Positions 15,964-23,931 are shown, counted from the stretch's first letter. The stretch is DNA of 59,445 nucleotides from Nocardia vinacea NBRC 16497 (GCF_000308835.1 NZ_BAGN01000234.1:1-59445); one strand, 5' to 3'. Notes: generated by a model from the letters alone, not told the origin. Translations and numbers: made by a program.

Positions 15964-16500
15964 ATGGCAGGCGACACGGTCATCACCGTCATCGGAAACT
16001 TGACGGCCGATCCCGAACTTCGATTCACGCCCGCGGGCGCGGCGGTGGCGAATTTCACCGTCGCATCGACTCCCCGCGTGTTCGACCGTAATTCGAATGA
16101 ATGGAAAGACGGCGAAGCGCTTTTCCTGCGCTGCAACATCTGGCGTGAAGCTGCGGAGAATGTCGCCGAAAGCCTGACCCGAGGCGCCCGTGTGATCGTG
16201 AGCGGACGACTGAAGCAGCGCTCCTACGAAACCCGCGAGGGTGAGAAGCGCACGGTCGTCGAGCTCGAGGTCGACGAGGTAGGTCCCTCGCTGCGCTACG
16301 CCACCGCGAAGGTCGCCAAGGCCAGTCGCGGCGGCGGGGGTGGCGGCGGCTTCGGTTCCGGTGGCGGCGGGGGCAACTTCGCTCCGGCCGGTGGTGGTGG
16401 CGGCAGCCGTTCCGGCGGCGCCGACGACGACCCGTGGGGCAGCGCACCCGCGGCGGGCTCCTTCGGGGGCGGCCGCGTAGACGACGAACCGCCGTTCTGA
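15964..16500 (+). CDS. ssb: Single-stranded DNA-binding protein
   Basis: This 178-residue SSB has an N-terminal OB fold (about residues 1-115): VITVIGNLTADPELRFTPAG, FLRCNIWREAAENVAESL, RVIVSGRLKQRSYETREG. A glycine-rich flexible linker (GGGGGGGFGSGGGGG) follows, then the acidic tip DDEPPF that recruits replication and repair partners. Length and layout match the essential housekeeping SSB rather than a paralogue. An aggaggaac ribosome site precedes ATG 15964. It lies in the ribosomal-protein operon, and copy 2 of the 25-bp repeat follows in the gap before rpsR. Confidence 0.98.
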   Translation: MAGDTVITVIGNLTADPELRFTPAGAAVANFTVASTPRVFDRNSNEWKDGEALFLRCNIWREAAENVAESLTRGARVIVSGRLKQRSYETREGEKRTVVELEVDEVGPSLRYATAKVAKASRGGGGGGGFGSGGGGGNFAPAGGGGGSRSGGADDDPWGSAPAAGSFGGGRVDDEPPF

Positions 16501-16533
16501 GAACGGCTCACATCGGCCTGAATTGATTCGGTG

Positions 16534-16558
16534 GCGACTGCTTGCAGGTCGCTCGAAA
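16534..16558 (+). repeat. 25-bp intergenic repeat, copy 2 (between ssb and rpsR)
   Basis: This is identical over 25 bases to copy 1 at 11025-11049, in the same orientation. It occupies much of the 89-base ssb-rpsR gap, 32 bases before the rpsR start. Its internal dyad could form a small stem inside the operon mRNA. See the finding on this element. Confidence 0.75.
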
Positions 16559-16589
16559 CGATCAGCCCATCATTGATTACGGAGTAACC

Positions 16590-16841
16590 ATGCCTAAAGC
16601 GCCCGCGCGCGAAAAGGTGCTGAAGAAGAAGGCTTGCACCTTCTGCAAGGAAGCCAAGTCCGGCACCGTCAATATCGATTACAAGGACACCGCCCTGCTG
16701 CGGAAGTACGTCAGTGATCGCGGCAAGATCCGCGCTCGCCGGGTCACCGGCAACTGCGTGCAGCACCAGCGCGACGTCGCCGTTGCCGTGAAGAACTCGC
16801 GTGAGGTGGCCCTGCTGCCCTACGTGTCGACGGCTCGCTGA
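16590..16841 (+). CDS. rpsR: 30S ribosomal protein S18
   Basis: This 83-residue protein starts at ATG 16590 after ggag. It has the S18 pattern KKKACTFCKEAKSGTVNIDYKD, LLRKYVSDRGKIRARRVTG and NCVQHQRDVAVAVKNSRE. The two cysteines of ACTFC, together with later C/H residues, make this the C+ (zinc-binding) S18 form, which in actinobacteria can have a zinc-independent paralogue elsewhere. It partners S6 in the 30S platform. The stop is 16 bases from the rplI start. Confidence 0.97.
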   Translation: MPKAPAREKVLKKKACTFCKEAKSGTVNIDYKDTALLRKYVSDRGKIRARRVTGNCVQHQRDVAVAVKNSREVALLPYVSTAR

Positions 16842-16857
16842 GAAGGGAGGCATCGCA

Positions 16858-17310
16858 ATGAAGTTGATTCTTACTGCTGATGTGGACAACCTCGGTGCTC
16901 CCGGTGACACCGTGGAGGTCAAGGACGGCTACGGCCGCAACTACCTGCTGCCCCGCGGCCTGGCGATCGTGGCCACCCGTGGCGCGCAGAAGCAGGTCGA
17001 GGGCATCCGTCGGGCGCAGGACGCGCGCAAGGTGCGCGACCTGGATCACGCCAACGAGCTGAAGCAGGCCATCGAGGGCCTGGCGGCGGTTTCGCTGTCG
17101 GTCAAGACCGCAGGCACCGGCAAGCTGTTCGGTTCGGTCACCCAGTCGGACGTCGCCGCCGCCATCAAGTCGGCCGGTGGTCCGGTCGTCGACAAGCGCA
17201 GCATCGAGCTGCCGAAGTCGCACATCAAGACGGTCGGCAAGCACAACGTCGTGGTGCACCTGCACCCCGATGTGGTCGCGAAGTTCGACCTGCAGGTCGC
17301 GGCGAACTGA
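16858..17310 (+). CDS. rplI: 50S ribosomal protein L9
   Basis: This 150-residue protein starts at ATG 16858 after an aagggagg ribosome site. The N-terminal domain reads MKLILTADVDNLG, TVEVKDGYGRNYLLPRGLAI; a long connecting helix (GIRRAQDARKVRDLDHANELK) leads to the C-terminal domain with GKLFGSVTQSDVAAAI and SHIKTVGKHNVVVHLHPDV. L9 binds 23S rRNA domain V and supports frame maintenance. It is the last gene of the operon, closed by a terminator hairpin directly after it. Confidence 0.98.
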   Translation: MKLILTADVDNLGAPGDTVEVKDGYGRNYLLPRGLAIVATRGAQKQVEGIRRAQDARKVRDLDHANELKQAIEGLAAVSLSVKTAGTGKLFGSVTQSDVAAAIKSAGGPVVDKRSIELPKSHIKTVGKHNVVVHLHPDVVAKFDLQVAAN

Positions 17311-17322
17311 GTTCATTCGAAG

Positions 17323-17352
17323 GCCACTCTTGTGTTTCGGCACAAGGGTGGC
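17323..17352 (+). terminator. Terminator hairpin after rplI
   Basis: GCCACTCTTGTG (17323-17334), loop TTTCGG, and CACAAGGGTGGC (17341-17352) form a 12-bp stem with one G-T pair, starting 12 bases after the rplI stop and followed by a short T-run (TTTCG). It ends the rpsF operon. Confidence 0.8.
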
Positions 17353-18017
17353 TTTCGACTGTGCGGCATCGATCCCATGGTGGTCGTGGCCTGGGTGAAC
17401 TATGCCCTTCGGTGAAATAGCCAATTGTTTGCGAAAAGGCCGGAACGGTGATCTGGACCATTCTCGGCAACCCGCTGCTATCGGCTCTACCACCGGTTAT
17501 TCAGCTTGTGGATCGCCGAGAAAACCAACCGGACGCAATGTGATCTAAGCCATAGCCGTGGAACACGCTGTTTACCTACAACACGCCCGGCTGTTCAACT
17601 AGACCGACACGCCGCACTTGATTCATCCACACGTGGATAGATCAAGAAATCGATATCTATCAGCGTGTTTGAATGGCGCGACCTGGGTTTTCCCCAAGTT
17701 GTACACAGGGGGTGCACAACGCCAGGTAAACAGTCCCCAACTTATCCACAGGTGTGTGCACATTGCGGTTTGGCGACTGCCCACTGGGTCGCCTAGGTTC
17801 GTCGCAACATCATGCACGCACCACCCGGAACGGCATGATTCGGCACCTGCCGCGGCGGTTTGCTGGAACCGCAGGTGAGACCCTCTAATGAGGTCAGTCG
17901 AACCGCAGTGCGCTGCCGAATGTGTCGGAGCCCGGGAGTACAACGAGTGATCAATAGGGTAGGCGGGTAGGCGTTTTCGAGCGGCCTGCAAGTGGCGAGA
18001 GAGGACGGTCGAGTCTG
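17353..18017. promoter_or_regulatory. rplI-dnaB intergenic region with DnaA-box-like sites and a long palindrome
   Basis: This 665-base stretch has no convincing gene and is more AT-rich than its surroundings. It holds a perfect DnaA box TTATCCACA (17742-17750), a close match TTGTACACA (17699-17707), TCATCCACA (17623-17631), and a GATCCACAA on the minus strand near 17505. The sequence CTTGAT-tc-ATCCAC-ac-GTGGAT-ag-ATCAAG (17617-17646) is a 30-base imperfect palindrome placing two box-like halves head to head. A divergent inverted copy of the 25-bp repeat lies at 17975-17992. Control of dnaB by DnaA is a plausible use. This is not the usual dnaA-dnaN origin. Confidence 0.6.
17975..17992 (-). 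repeat. Partial inverted copy of the 25-bp repeat upstream of dnaB
   Basis: TTTCGAGCGGCCTGCAAG matches the reverse complement of copies 1 and 2 at 17 of 18 positions and then diverges. It lies 25 bases upstream of the dnaB GTG start, in the opposite orientation to the other copies. Confidence 0.55.
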
Positions 18018-21000
18018 GTGACCACCACCGATGACCGCGGGCAGACGGACTATCCGCCCGAACCGCCCGGTGAGGACTTCGGCAGGCAGCCCCCGCACGA
18101 TATGGCGGCCGAGCAGTCCGTACTCGGCGGCATGCTGCTGAGCAAGGACGCGATCGCCGACGTCGTCGAGGTGCTACGCCCCGGCGACTTCTACCGCCCC
18201 GCCCACCAAGCGGTCTACGACACCATTCTCGATCTCTACGGCCGCGGCGAACCCGCCGACCCGGTCACCGTCTCCGCGGGTCTGGACCGCCGCGGCGAAC
18301 TCAAGCGCATCGGCGGCCCGCCGTATCTGGTCACTCTCACCCAGACCGTCCCCACCGCGGCCAATGCGGGCTACTACGCCGAAATCGTTGCCGAGAAGGC
18401 GATTCTGCGCCGTCTCGTCGAGGCAGGCACTCGCATCGTCCAATACGGCTACGCGGGCGCCGACGGCCAGGACATCGCCGAGGTCGTCGACCGCGCCCAG
18501 GCCGAGGTCTACGAGGTCACCGAACGCCGCACCACCGAAGACTTTCTCCCCCTCGAGGAACTCCTGCAGCCGACGATGGACGAAATCGACTCCATCGCCT
18601 CCCGCGGCGGCATCTCCCTCGGCGTCCCCACCGGCTTCACCGAACTCGACGAACTCACCAACGGCCTGCACCCCGGCCAAATGATCATCGTCGCGGCGCG
18701 CCCCGGTGTCGGCAAGGCCCTGGCCCTGGACACGCCCCTGCCCACCCCCACCGGCTGGACCACCATGGGCGAGATCCGCGTCGGCGACGAACTTCTCGAC
18801 GCCGAGGGCCGCCCCACCCGCGTCCTCGCCGCGACCGAGGTACTGACCGAACGGCCGTGCTACGAGGTCGAATTCTCCGACGGCACAGTGATCGTCGCCG
18901 ACGAGCAACATCAGTGGCTCACCATTGCCGGGGCAGCGGGTGCTCGGGTCGCCGCCGTTCGCACAACTGGCGAAATCGTCCACAGCGTGCATCTCGCCGA
19001 CGACAGCCCGAACCATCTCGTGCCGACCACCGCTCGTTCGGCCGCCAGGCACATCGTGGACGTGCGAAAGATCGACACCGTCCCCGTGCGATGCGTCGAG
19101 GTGGACAACGCCGACCATCTGTACCTCGCCGGCGAGTCGATGGTGCCGACGCACAACTCGACGCTCGGCATGGACTTCATGCGCAGCTGCTCGATCAAAC
19201 ACGGTCTGGCGAGCGTCATCTTCTCGCTGGAGATGAGCCGCACGGAAATCGTGATGCGCCTGCTCTCCGCAGAGGCGAAAATCAAGTTGGGCGATATGCG
19301 TTCGGGCCGCATGAGCGACGACGACTGGACCAAACTGGCTCGCCGTATGAGCGAGATCAGCGAGGCGCCGCTGTTCGTCGACGACTCGCCGAACCTGACC
19401 ATGATGGAGATCCGCGCGAAAGCACGTCGGCTCAAACAGCGCCACGACCTGAAACTCGTTGTGGTGGACTACCTCCAGCTGATGACCTCGGGTAAAAAGG
19501 TCGAATCCCGACAGCAGGAAGTCTCGGATTTCTCGCGAAATCTGAAGCTCCTCGCCAAGGAACTCGAGGTCCCGGTAATCGCGATCAGCCAGCTGAACCG
19601 TGGTCCGGAACAGCGAACTGATAAGCGCCCCATGGTGTCCGACCTCCGTGAATCGGGCTGCCTCCCTGCCTCGACCCGAATCCTGCGTGCGGACAATGGT
19701 TGTGAGACCACCCTTGGCGACCTTCTCTCCAGCGGCGAGAAGCCGAAAGTATGGTCATTGGACAAGCGCATGCGGATGGTTGCGCGGTCCATGGTGAAAG
19801 TGTTCCCGAGCGGCCGTAAGGAAGTGTTCCGACTGCGGCTGGCGTCCGGGCGACAAGTGGATGCCACTGGCAACCATCCGTTCTTGACCGTCGATGGCTG
19901 GATTCCGCTGGAGGAACTAGCAGCTGGCGACCGGATTGCGAGCCCACGTCGCGTCCCGGAACCCGTACAGACAACTCCAATGGCAGATGCCGAGATCGTG
20001 CTGTTGGCGCACATGATCGGGGACGGCTCGTGCGTCAAACGCCAACCGATCCGCTACGCCAGCATCGACGAGGAGAACCTCGCGGCCGTGACGACCGCAG
20101 CACGCCATTTCGGCGTCACCGCTGTTCGCGACGAGTACGCAGCTGCGCGCTGCACTACGCTGCGGCTGCGAGCCCCCGACAGACTCACACACGGCAAGCG
20201 CAACCCAATAGCGGCCTGGCTCGATGACCTCGGCCTGTTTGGCTTGCGCAGTTATGAGAAATTCGTTCCCCAGCAAGTGTTCTCATTGCCCAATGATCAG
20301 ATCGCGCTGTTCCTGAAGCATCTGTGGGCTACAGACGGATCGGTGCGCTGGGACGCAAAGGCACATATGGGCCGGGTGTACTACGCATCTACCAGTCGAC
20401 GCTTGGTCGATGACGTCGCACAGTTGCTTCTTCGGCTCGGTATAACCTCACGTATCAGCCGCATCAGGAAGTCGGGCTACCGGGACTGCTGGCACCTTTC
20501 GATTGATCGTGTCGAGAATCAGATTCCTTTCCTTCGCGATGTCGGTGTCAATGGCGCACGTGGAGAAGCTGCGCGCGCGCTACTCACTCGACTCGAATCC
20601 ATCGTATCCCGCCCTGGCTCCGACACAGTTCCAAAAGAAGTCTGGTCCAAGGTACGGCAACTATTGGCCTCAAAGGACATGACACATCAGGAATTTGCCG
20701 ATGCTATCGGTTCACGATACTGGGAAACCCTGTGGAAGCACGCGCCTGGTCGGGCCAAACTGGCACGCGTCGCGGCAGTTCTCGACGATGCCGAGATAGA
20801 CATGCTGGCAACAAATGATGTCTTCTGGGACAAGATCATCAGTATTTCAAGCCTCGGCGAACAAGACGTGTACGACGGAACTGTACTTGGCACACATAAT
20901 TTCGTGGCCAATGGAATAAACGTGCACAATAGTTTGGAACAAGATGCCGACATGGTTATCCTCCTCCATCGACCCGATGCATTCGAACGAGACGACCCGC

Positions 21001-21113
21001 GCGGCGGTGAGGCGGATTTGATTGTCGGTAAGCACCGTAATGGTCCGACAGCGACCATTACCGTTGCGCACCAGTTGCATCTGTCTCGGTTTGTCGACAT
21101 GGCCCGTGGTTGA
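18018..21113 (+). CDS. dnaB: Replicative DNA helicase DnaB containing two inteins
   Basis: The precursor has 1031 residues; removing inteins of 147 and 424 residues leaves a normal 460-residue helicase. The N-terminal domain (QSVLGGMLLSKDAIADVVEVL) binds primase. The RecA-like domain has Walker A ARPGVGK..STLGMDF, split by intein 1, Walker B LVVVDYLQLM, and the DLRESG..SLEQDADMV loop, split by intein 2. The C-terminus is HQLHLSRFVDMARG. Start GTG 18018. DnaB is the hexameric 5'-3' unwinding motor of the replisome, so correct splicing at both sites is essential for growth. Codons just after intein 2 look less GC-biased than the rest, which would fit co-conversion during homing. Confidence 0.97.
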   Translation: MTTTDDRGQTDYPPEPPGEDFGRQPPHDMAAEQSVLGGMLLSKDAIADVVEVLRPGDFYRPAHQAVYDTILDLYGRGEPADPVTVSAGLDRRGELKRIGGPPYLVTLTQTVPTAANAGYYAEIVAEKAILRRLVEAGTRIVQYGYAGADGQDIAEVVDRAQAEVYEVTERRTTEDFLPLEELLQPTMDEIDSIASRGGISLGVPTGFTELDELTNGLHPGQMIIVAARPGVGKALALDTPLPTPTGWTTMGEIRVGDELLDAEGRPTRVLAATEVLTERPCYEVEFSDGTVIVADEQHQWLTIAGAAGARVAAVRTTGEIVHSVHLADDSPNHLVPTTARSAARHIVDVRKIDTVPVRCVEVDNADHLYLAGESMVPTHNSTLGMDFMRSCSIKHGLASVIFSLEMSRTEIVMRLLSAEAKIKLGDMRSGRMSDDDWTKLARRMSEISEAPLFVDDSPNLTMMEIRAKARRLKQRHDLKLVVVDYLQLMTSGKKVESRQQEVSDFSRNLKLLAKELEVPVIAISQLNRGPEQRTDKRPMVSDLRESGCLPASTRILRADNGCETTLGDLLSSGEKPKVWSLDKRMRMVARSMVKVFPSGRKEVFRLRLASGRQVDATGNHPFLTVDGWIPLEELAAGDRIASPRRVPEPVQTTPMADAEIVLLAHMIGDGSCVKRQPIRYASIDEENLAAVTTAARHFGVTAVRDEYAAARCTTLRLRAPDRLTHGKRNPIAAWLDDLGLFGLRSYEKFVPQQVFSLPNDQIALFLKHLWATDGSVRWDAKAHMGRVYYASTSRRLVDDVAQLLLRLGITSRISRIRKSGYRDCWHLSIDRVENQIPFLRDVGVNGARGEAARALLTRLESIVSRPGSDTVPKEVWSKVRQLLASKDMTHQEFADAIGSRYWETLWKHAPGRAKLARVAAVLDDAEIDMLATNDVFWDKIISISSLGEQDVYDGTVLGTHNFVANGINVHNSLEQDADMVILLHRPDAFERDDPRGGEADLIVGKHRNGPTATITVAHQLHLSRFVDMARG
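18717..19157 (+). other. Intein 1 of DnaB: class 3 mini-intein in the Walker A loop
   Basis: Precursor residues 234-380 (147 residues) are inserted between GVGK and S in the P-loop. The intein starts with Ala (ALALDTPLPTPTGW), not Cys or Ser, so it cannot use class 1 chemistry. It carries the class 3 WCT triplet: Trp in EQHQWLT (W300), Cys in VRCVEVD (C359) and Thr in VPTHN (T378), with terminal His-Asn and a +1 Ser. Class 3 inteins are known from actinobacterial and phage DnaB proteins. No endonuclease domain is present, so it is no longer self-mobile. Confidence 0.9.
19659..20930 (+). other. Intein 2 of DnaB: class 1 intein with LAGLIDADG homing endonuclease
   Basis: Precursor residues 548-971 (424 residues) are inserted in DLRESG|SLEQDAD. 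It begins CLPASTRILRADNG (Cys1), has block B-like GNHPFLTVDGWIPLEEL, and ends THNFVANGINVHN before the +1 Ser, as in standard class 1 inteins. The two endonuclease motifs are LLAHMIGDGS and LFLKHLWATDGS; each keeps its acidic residue, so nuclease activity may be intact. Base composition is visibly less GC-rich than the extein, supporting later arrival than the host gene. Confidence 0.92.
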
Positions 21114-21385
21114 AACCATATACGCCAGATTTCTGTCGCAATGAGTTGTCGCTGAGCAGCCGAGGCTCTCTCGGGCGAGCCCCTGATTGAGGCGGCGTTC
21201 TCCTGTGCGGTGCTCGCCGCACCGGCGGTCGCCCTGTCGATCGGCTACTTCCCGATCGCTTTGCTGCGGCGGTCCGACGCGGTCGAAGCCCCGAGCACCT
21301 CCGCCCGGTCGGCGCAATGTACTGCGTCGCCGATATCGATGACAGGCGCGCCACCATGCGACGAGCGACTCGAGCGGTGCCGCTG
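21114..21385. other. Intergenic stretch after dnaB, no recognisable gene
   Basis: Short open frames exist on both strands (for example one encoding VLAAPAVALSIGYFPIALL on the plus strand), but none has a convincing start, ribosome site or family match. It may be the remnant of a decayed gene; no strong hairpin or repeat was seen. Confidence 0.4.
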
Positions 21386-21973
21386 CTACGCCGACATCTC
21401 CTTGGCCCGTAGGTTTCGCTTCTTGGCACGATTGCCGCAGGTATCCATCGAGCACCAGCGTCGGTTTCCCGGGCGAGACAGATCGACGAAGTAGGCCTGG
21501 CAGCTGTCGCCCGCGCATCGCCGTATTCGCGCGGCGGTCGGCGAGGTGACCAGATCCAGCGCATCCCGGGCGACTGTCGCCAGGACCGCCGCGATCGGGT
21601 CGGGCGCGGTCCACTGCAACTCCCCGCGCCGATCGAGACTCGGGATCGGGATAGGCCGGCCCGCCGCCTTATTGATGACGGCGCGGTCCCGGTCGGACGG
21701 ATGTACCGGGCCCTGAGTCGTGCGGGCCAGGTCGACCACCCGAAAGATGGCCTCCCGCAACGTTCGCGCGGACTCGACGGCGCGAATATCAGGTGCCGCG
21801 GCGACCCGGTCCCAGGGCCCGAATTGCACAGCCCATGCCGTCAGCGCCGCCGGATCGGTCAACTCCTCGACCGCGGCGGGCGAGCCGCGGTGGCGCAACG
21901 TCCGCACGTAATCGAGGCAGATTCGACCGGATCCTTCACGAAATTGACGCACGATCCCAGTGTATGGAACCAC
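21386..21973 (-). CDS. CGNR zinc-finger (ABATE-domain) regulator
   Basis: This 195-residue protein has the ABATE start GSGRICLDYVRTLRHRG and the C-terminal zinc-finger pattern CAGDSCQAYFVDLSRPGNRRWCSMDTCGNRAKKRN, with four cysteines. The assigned GTG (21973) lies inside the left arm of a 19-bp inverted repeat; an internal GTG at 21952 (giving MRQFREGSGRI) would place the whole operator outside the coding region and matches family N-termini. It is divergent from an alpha/beta hydrolase gene only 38 bases away, which it very probably regulates together with itself. Confidence 0.88.
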   Translation of the reverse strand: MVPYTGIVRQFREGSGRICLDYVRTLRHRGSPAAVEELTDPAALTAWAVQFGPWDRVAAAPDIRAVESARTLREAIFRVVDLARTTQGPVHPSDRDRAVINKAAGRPIPIPSLDRRGELQWTAPDPIAAVLATVARDALDLVTSPTAARIRRCAGDSCQAYFVDLSRPGNRRWCSMDTCGNRAKKRNLRAKEMSA

Positions 21974-22009
21974 TTCAACCGGTTCGAACGGAACCGGTTA
22001 AAGTGGTTC
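21967..22009. promoter_or_regulatory. Long near-perfect palindrome spanning a divergent promoter
   Basis: GAACCACTTCAACCGGTTC (21967-21985) is repeated in inverted form at 21991-22009 with a single mismatch and a 5-base spacer. Each arm contains AACCGGTT. The right arm includes TAAAGT seven bases before the hydrolase ATG, so a leaderless transcript starting at that ATG is possible. It is the likely operator of the CGNR regulator. Confidence 0.7.
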
Positions 22010-22011
22010 AC

Positions 22012-22896
22012 ATGATCGACGCAGTAACGGATGCGCAACTCGCACAGTCACTCTCGGGAGACTTCCGCAGCCACCATGCCCAGACCAACGGCATTCGGCT
22101 GCACTACGTCGCGGGCGGGACGGGCTCGCCGGTGATACTTCTGCCGGGATGGCCCCAAACCTGGTGGCAGGCCCGCAAGATCATGCCGCTGCTCGCGCGT
22201 CGTCACCGGGTCATCGCCGTCGACCTCCGCGGTATGGGCTCCTCGGATACTCCGGACCACGGTTACGACAAGAAGACGATGGCCGAGGATATCCACCAAC
22301 TGGTCCGACATCTCGGCTACTCGACGGTCGACGTCGCCGGGCACGACATCGGCTCGATGGTGGCCTTCAGCCTGGCGGCCAACCACCCGGAGACCGTGCG
22401 CAGGCTGGCGCTGCTGGAGGAGCCGCATCCCGATGATCGGCTCTACGACTTCCGCCTGCTCCCCGGTCCCGCGGAACGGGCCCGGCAGCGGTGGTGGTTC
22501 GCCTTCAATCAGGTCGCCGAACTACCCGAACAGCTCCTGGCCGGGCGGGGCAGGCACCTCGTCGACTACCTATGCCATCGAAATCTGCGCAATCCCAACG
22601 CCATCGACGAACAGTCCCGCGCGGTGTACGCACGCGCCTATTCCCGTCCCGAGTCGATCCGCGCCGCCAACGGCTGGTATCAGAGTTTCACCCAGGACAT
22701 CGAGGACGGCCGGACGTATGCGAAACTGACGATCCCCGTTGCCGCACTGCACTTTCCGGGCCACACCGACATCCTCGACAGTCTCGCCGACCGAGCAACC
22801 GACGTACTCGCCATCGAAATCCCAGACAGCGGCCACTATCTCGCCGAGGAACAGCCCGATCTGGTCGCAGCTCACCTGTGCGACTTCTTCGGATAG
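22012..22896 (+). CDS. Alpha/beta hydrolase (epoxide-hydrolase-like)
   Basis: This 294-residue hydrolase starts at ATG 22012, two bases after the palindrome. Motifs are the oxyanion LLPGWPQTWW, RVIAVDLRGMGSSDTP, and the nucleophile elbow VAGHDIGSMVAF, where Asp replaces the usual Ser as in epoxide hydrolases and haloalkane dehalogenases. The catalytic His is in PDSGHYLAEEQPD near the end. The substrate is unknown; detoxification of an epoxide or ester is likely. There is no Shine-Dalgarno sequence, which fits a leaderless mRNA. The 3' end overlaps the convergent LysR gene by 25 bases. Confidence 0.87.
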   Translation: MIDAVTDAQLAQSLSGDFRSHHAQTNGIRLHYVAGGTGSPVILLPGWPQTWWQARKIMPLLARRHRVIAVDLRGMGSSDTPDHGYDKKTMAEDIHQLVRHLGYSTVDVAGHDIGSMVAFSLAANHPETVRRLALLEEPHPDDRLYDFRLLPGPAERARQRWWFAFNQVAELPEQLLAGRGRHLVDYLCHRNLRNPNAIDEQSRAVYARAYSRPESIRAANGWYQSFTQDIEDGRTYAKLTIPVAALHFPGHTDILDSLADRATDVLAIEIPDSGHYLAEEQPDLVAAHLCDFFG

Positions 22897-23819
22897 GGCG
22901 CCCAGTCCGGGGTCCACACGTCGTCGCGGTAAGTCGTCTTGTATCTGGTGTGTAGGTACTCGAGGAAGTTTGCGAGGACGGGATGTGCATTGTCTGCTCG
23001 CCAGATCACGGAAAGTGGGTAGACCGGGGTCGGGTCGACGACGGGGATGCGGCGGAGGTCGTAGCTTTCCGGCCAGAGGTATCGGGAACCTTCGCCGACG
23101 AAGGTGGCGAGTTGGGTGGAATCCGCGAGTTCGGCGAGGAGCGCTTCGATGCCGAAGCTCGGGCCGATCGTATCGATGGTGAGTCCGAATGCGGTCGCCA
23201 GATCGTCGTAGTAGCCGATCGGTTCGGCGTCGGACATGCCGGGCATCCAGATGGGGTGATCGGTGAGTTCGGCCAACGTCACGGTCTTGGCCTTCGCCAA
23301 TGGGTGTCGTGGGCCGACCAGCAGTTCGTGCCGGTCGTCGATCACTCGCGCGGACCGTAGTCCGTTCGGAACTTTGCGGCCACGTAGGGATCTGAAGGTG
23401 GCATCAACAGTGCCCGCACCGATCTCGGCCAGCGCCGACTCGGCGTCGAAGTTGATCAGGGTGACGACATCGAGCTCGATATCGGGGTGTTGCTGGTAGA
23501 AGGCATGAAGGAGGGTGGAGGGTGCGATCCGGCGGGCCACGACGTCGATCCGCAGGGCCCTGCGTCCAGGTGTCACGGCCGCAGTGACGCGTTCGGCGGC
23601 ACGGAGCAGTTCACGGGCATGCGGTAGCAATGCCTGCCCGTCGACGGTCGGCCGCACACCCCTGGCGATTCGCGCGAAAAGCTGAACCCCGAGTTCTCGC
23701 TCCAGTGTGGCTACTCGTTTCGACGCGGCCTGCTGAGTGATTCCCAGATCGTCGGCTGCGGCTTGGAACTGGCCGGTCTCGGCAACCGCGACGAAGGTAC
23801 GAACCGCATCGAGATCCAC
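22872..23819 (-). CDS. LysR-family transcriptional regulator
   Basis: This 315-residue regulator starts at GTG 23819 (VDLDAVRTFVAVAETGQFQAA). The helix-turn-helix is LGITQQAASKRVATLERELG, followed by LFARIARGVRPTVDGQALLPHA and a typical two-lobed ligand-binding domain. A longer upstream start would add a non-conserved 28-residue extension. It is divergent from an MFS transporter with an inverted repeat between them, so it very likely controls that transporter in response to a small molecule. The 3' end overlaps the hydrolase gene on the other strand. Confidence 0.9.
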   Translation of the reverse strand: MDLDAVRTFVAVAETGQFQAAADDLGITQQAASKRVATLERELGVQLFARIARGVRPTVDGQALLPHARELLRAAERVTAAVTPGRRALRIDVVARRIAPSTLLHAFYQQHPDIELDVVTLINFDAESALAEIGAGTVDATFRSLRGRKVPNGLRSARVIDDRHELLVGPRHPLAKAKTVTLAELTDHPIWMPGMSDAEPIGYYDDLATAFGLTIDTIGPSFGIEALLAELADSTQLATFVGEGSRYLWPESYDLRRIPVVDPTPVYPLSVIWRADNAHPVLANFLEYLHTRYKTTYRDDVWTPDWAPYPKKSHR

Positions 23820-23836
23820 GAGCGAAAACCTACTCC

Positions 23837-23853
23837 CACAACGAAAAGTTGTG
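23837..23853. promoter_or_regulatory. Probable LysR binding site
   Basis: CACAAC-GAAAA-GTTGTG is a perfect 6-bp inverted repeat with a 5-base centre, 18 bases upstream of the lysR-like start and 79 bases upstream of the MFS start. Size and placement fit a LysR recognition site in a divergent promoter. Confidence 0.55.
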
Positions 23854-23931
23854 ACACTCCGCTCGATTCGTTGTTGGTGAAAGCACCCATCGACCGGCTT
23901 CAATCTCCTGACAACAGAGGGAGTGCCGAAT

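Noticed and set aside
17353..18017. Chromosomal replication origin
   Set aside because: DnaA-box-like sites are present, but there is no dnaA or dnaN next to them and too few boxes; in related genera the origin lies between dnaA and dnaN. Treated as a regulatory or titration region.
21210..21494. Possible small membrane protein after dnaB
   Set aside because: One hydrophobic stretch only, and the frame then runs antisense into the CGNR gene with low-quality composition; no start signal.
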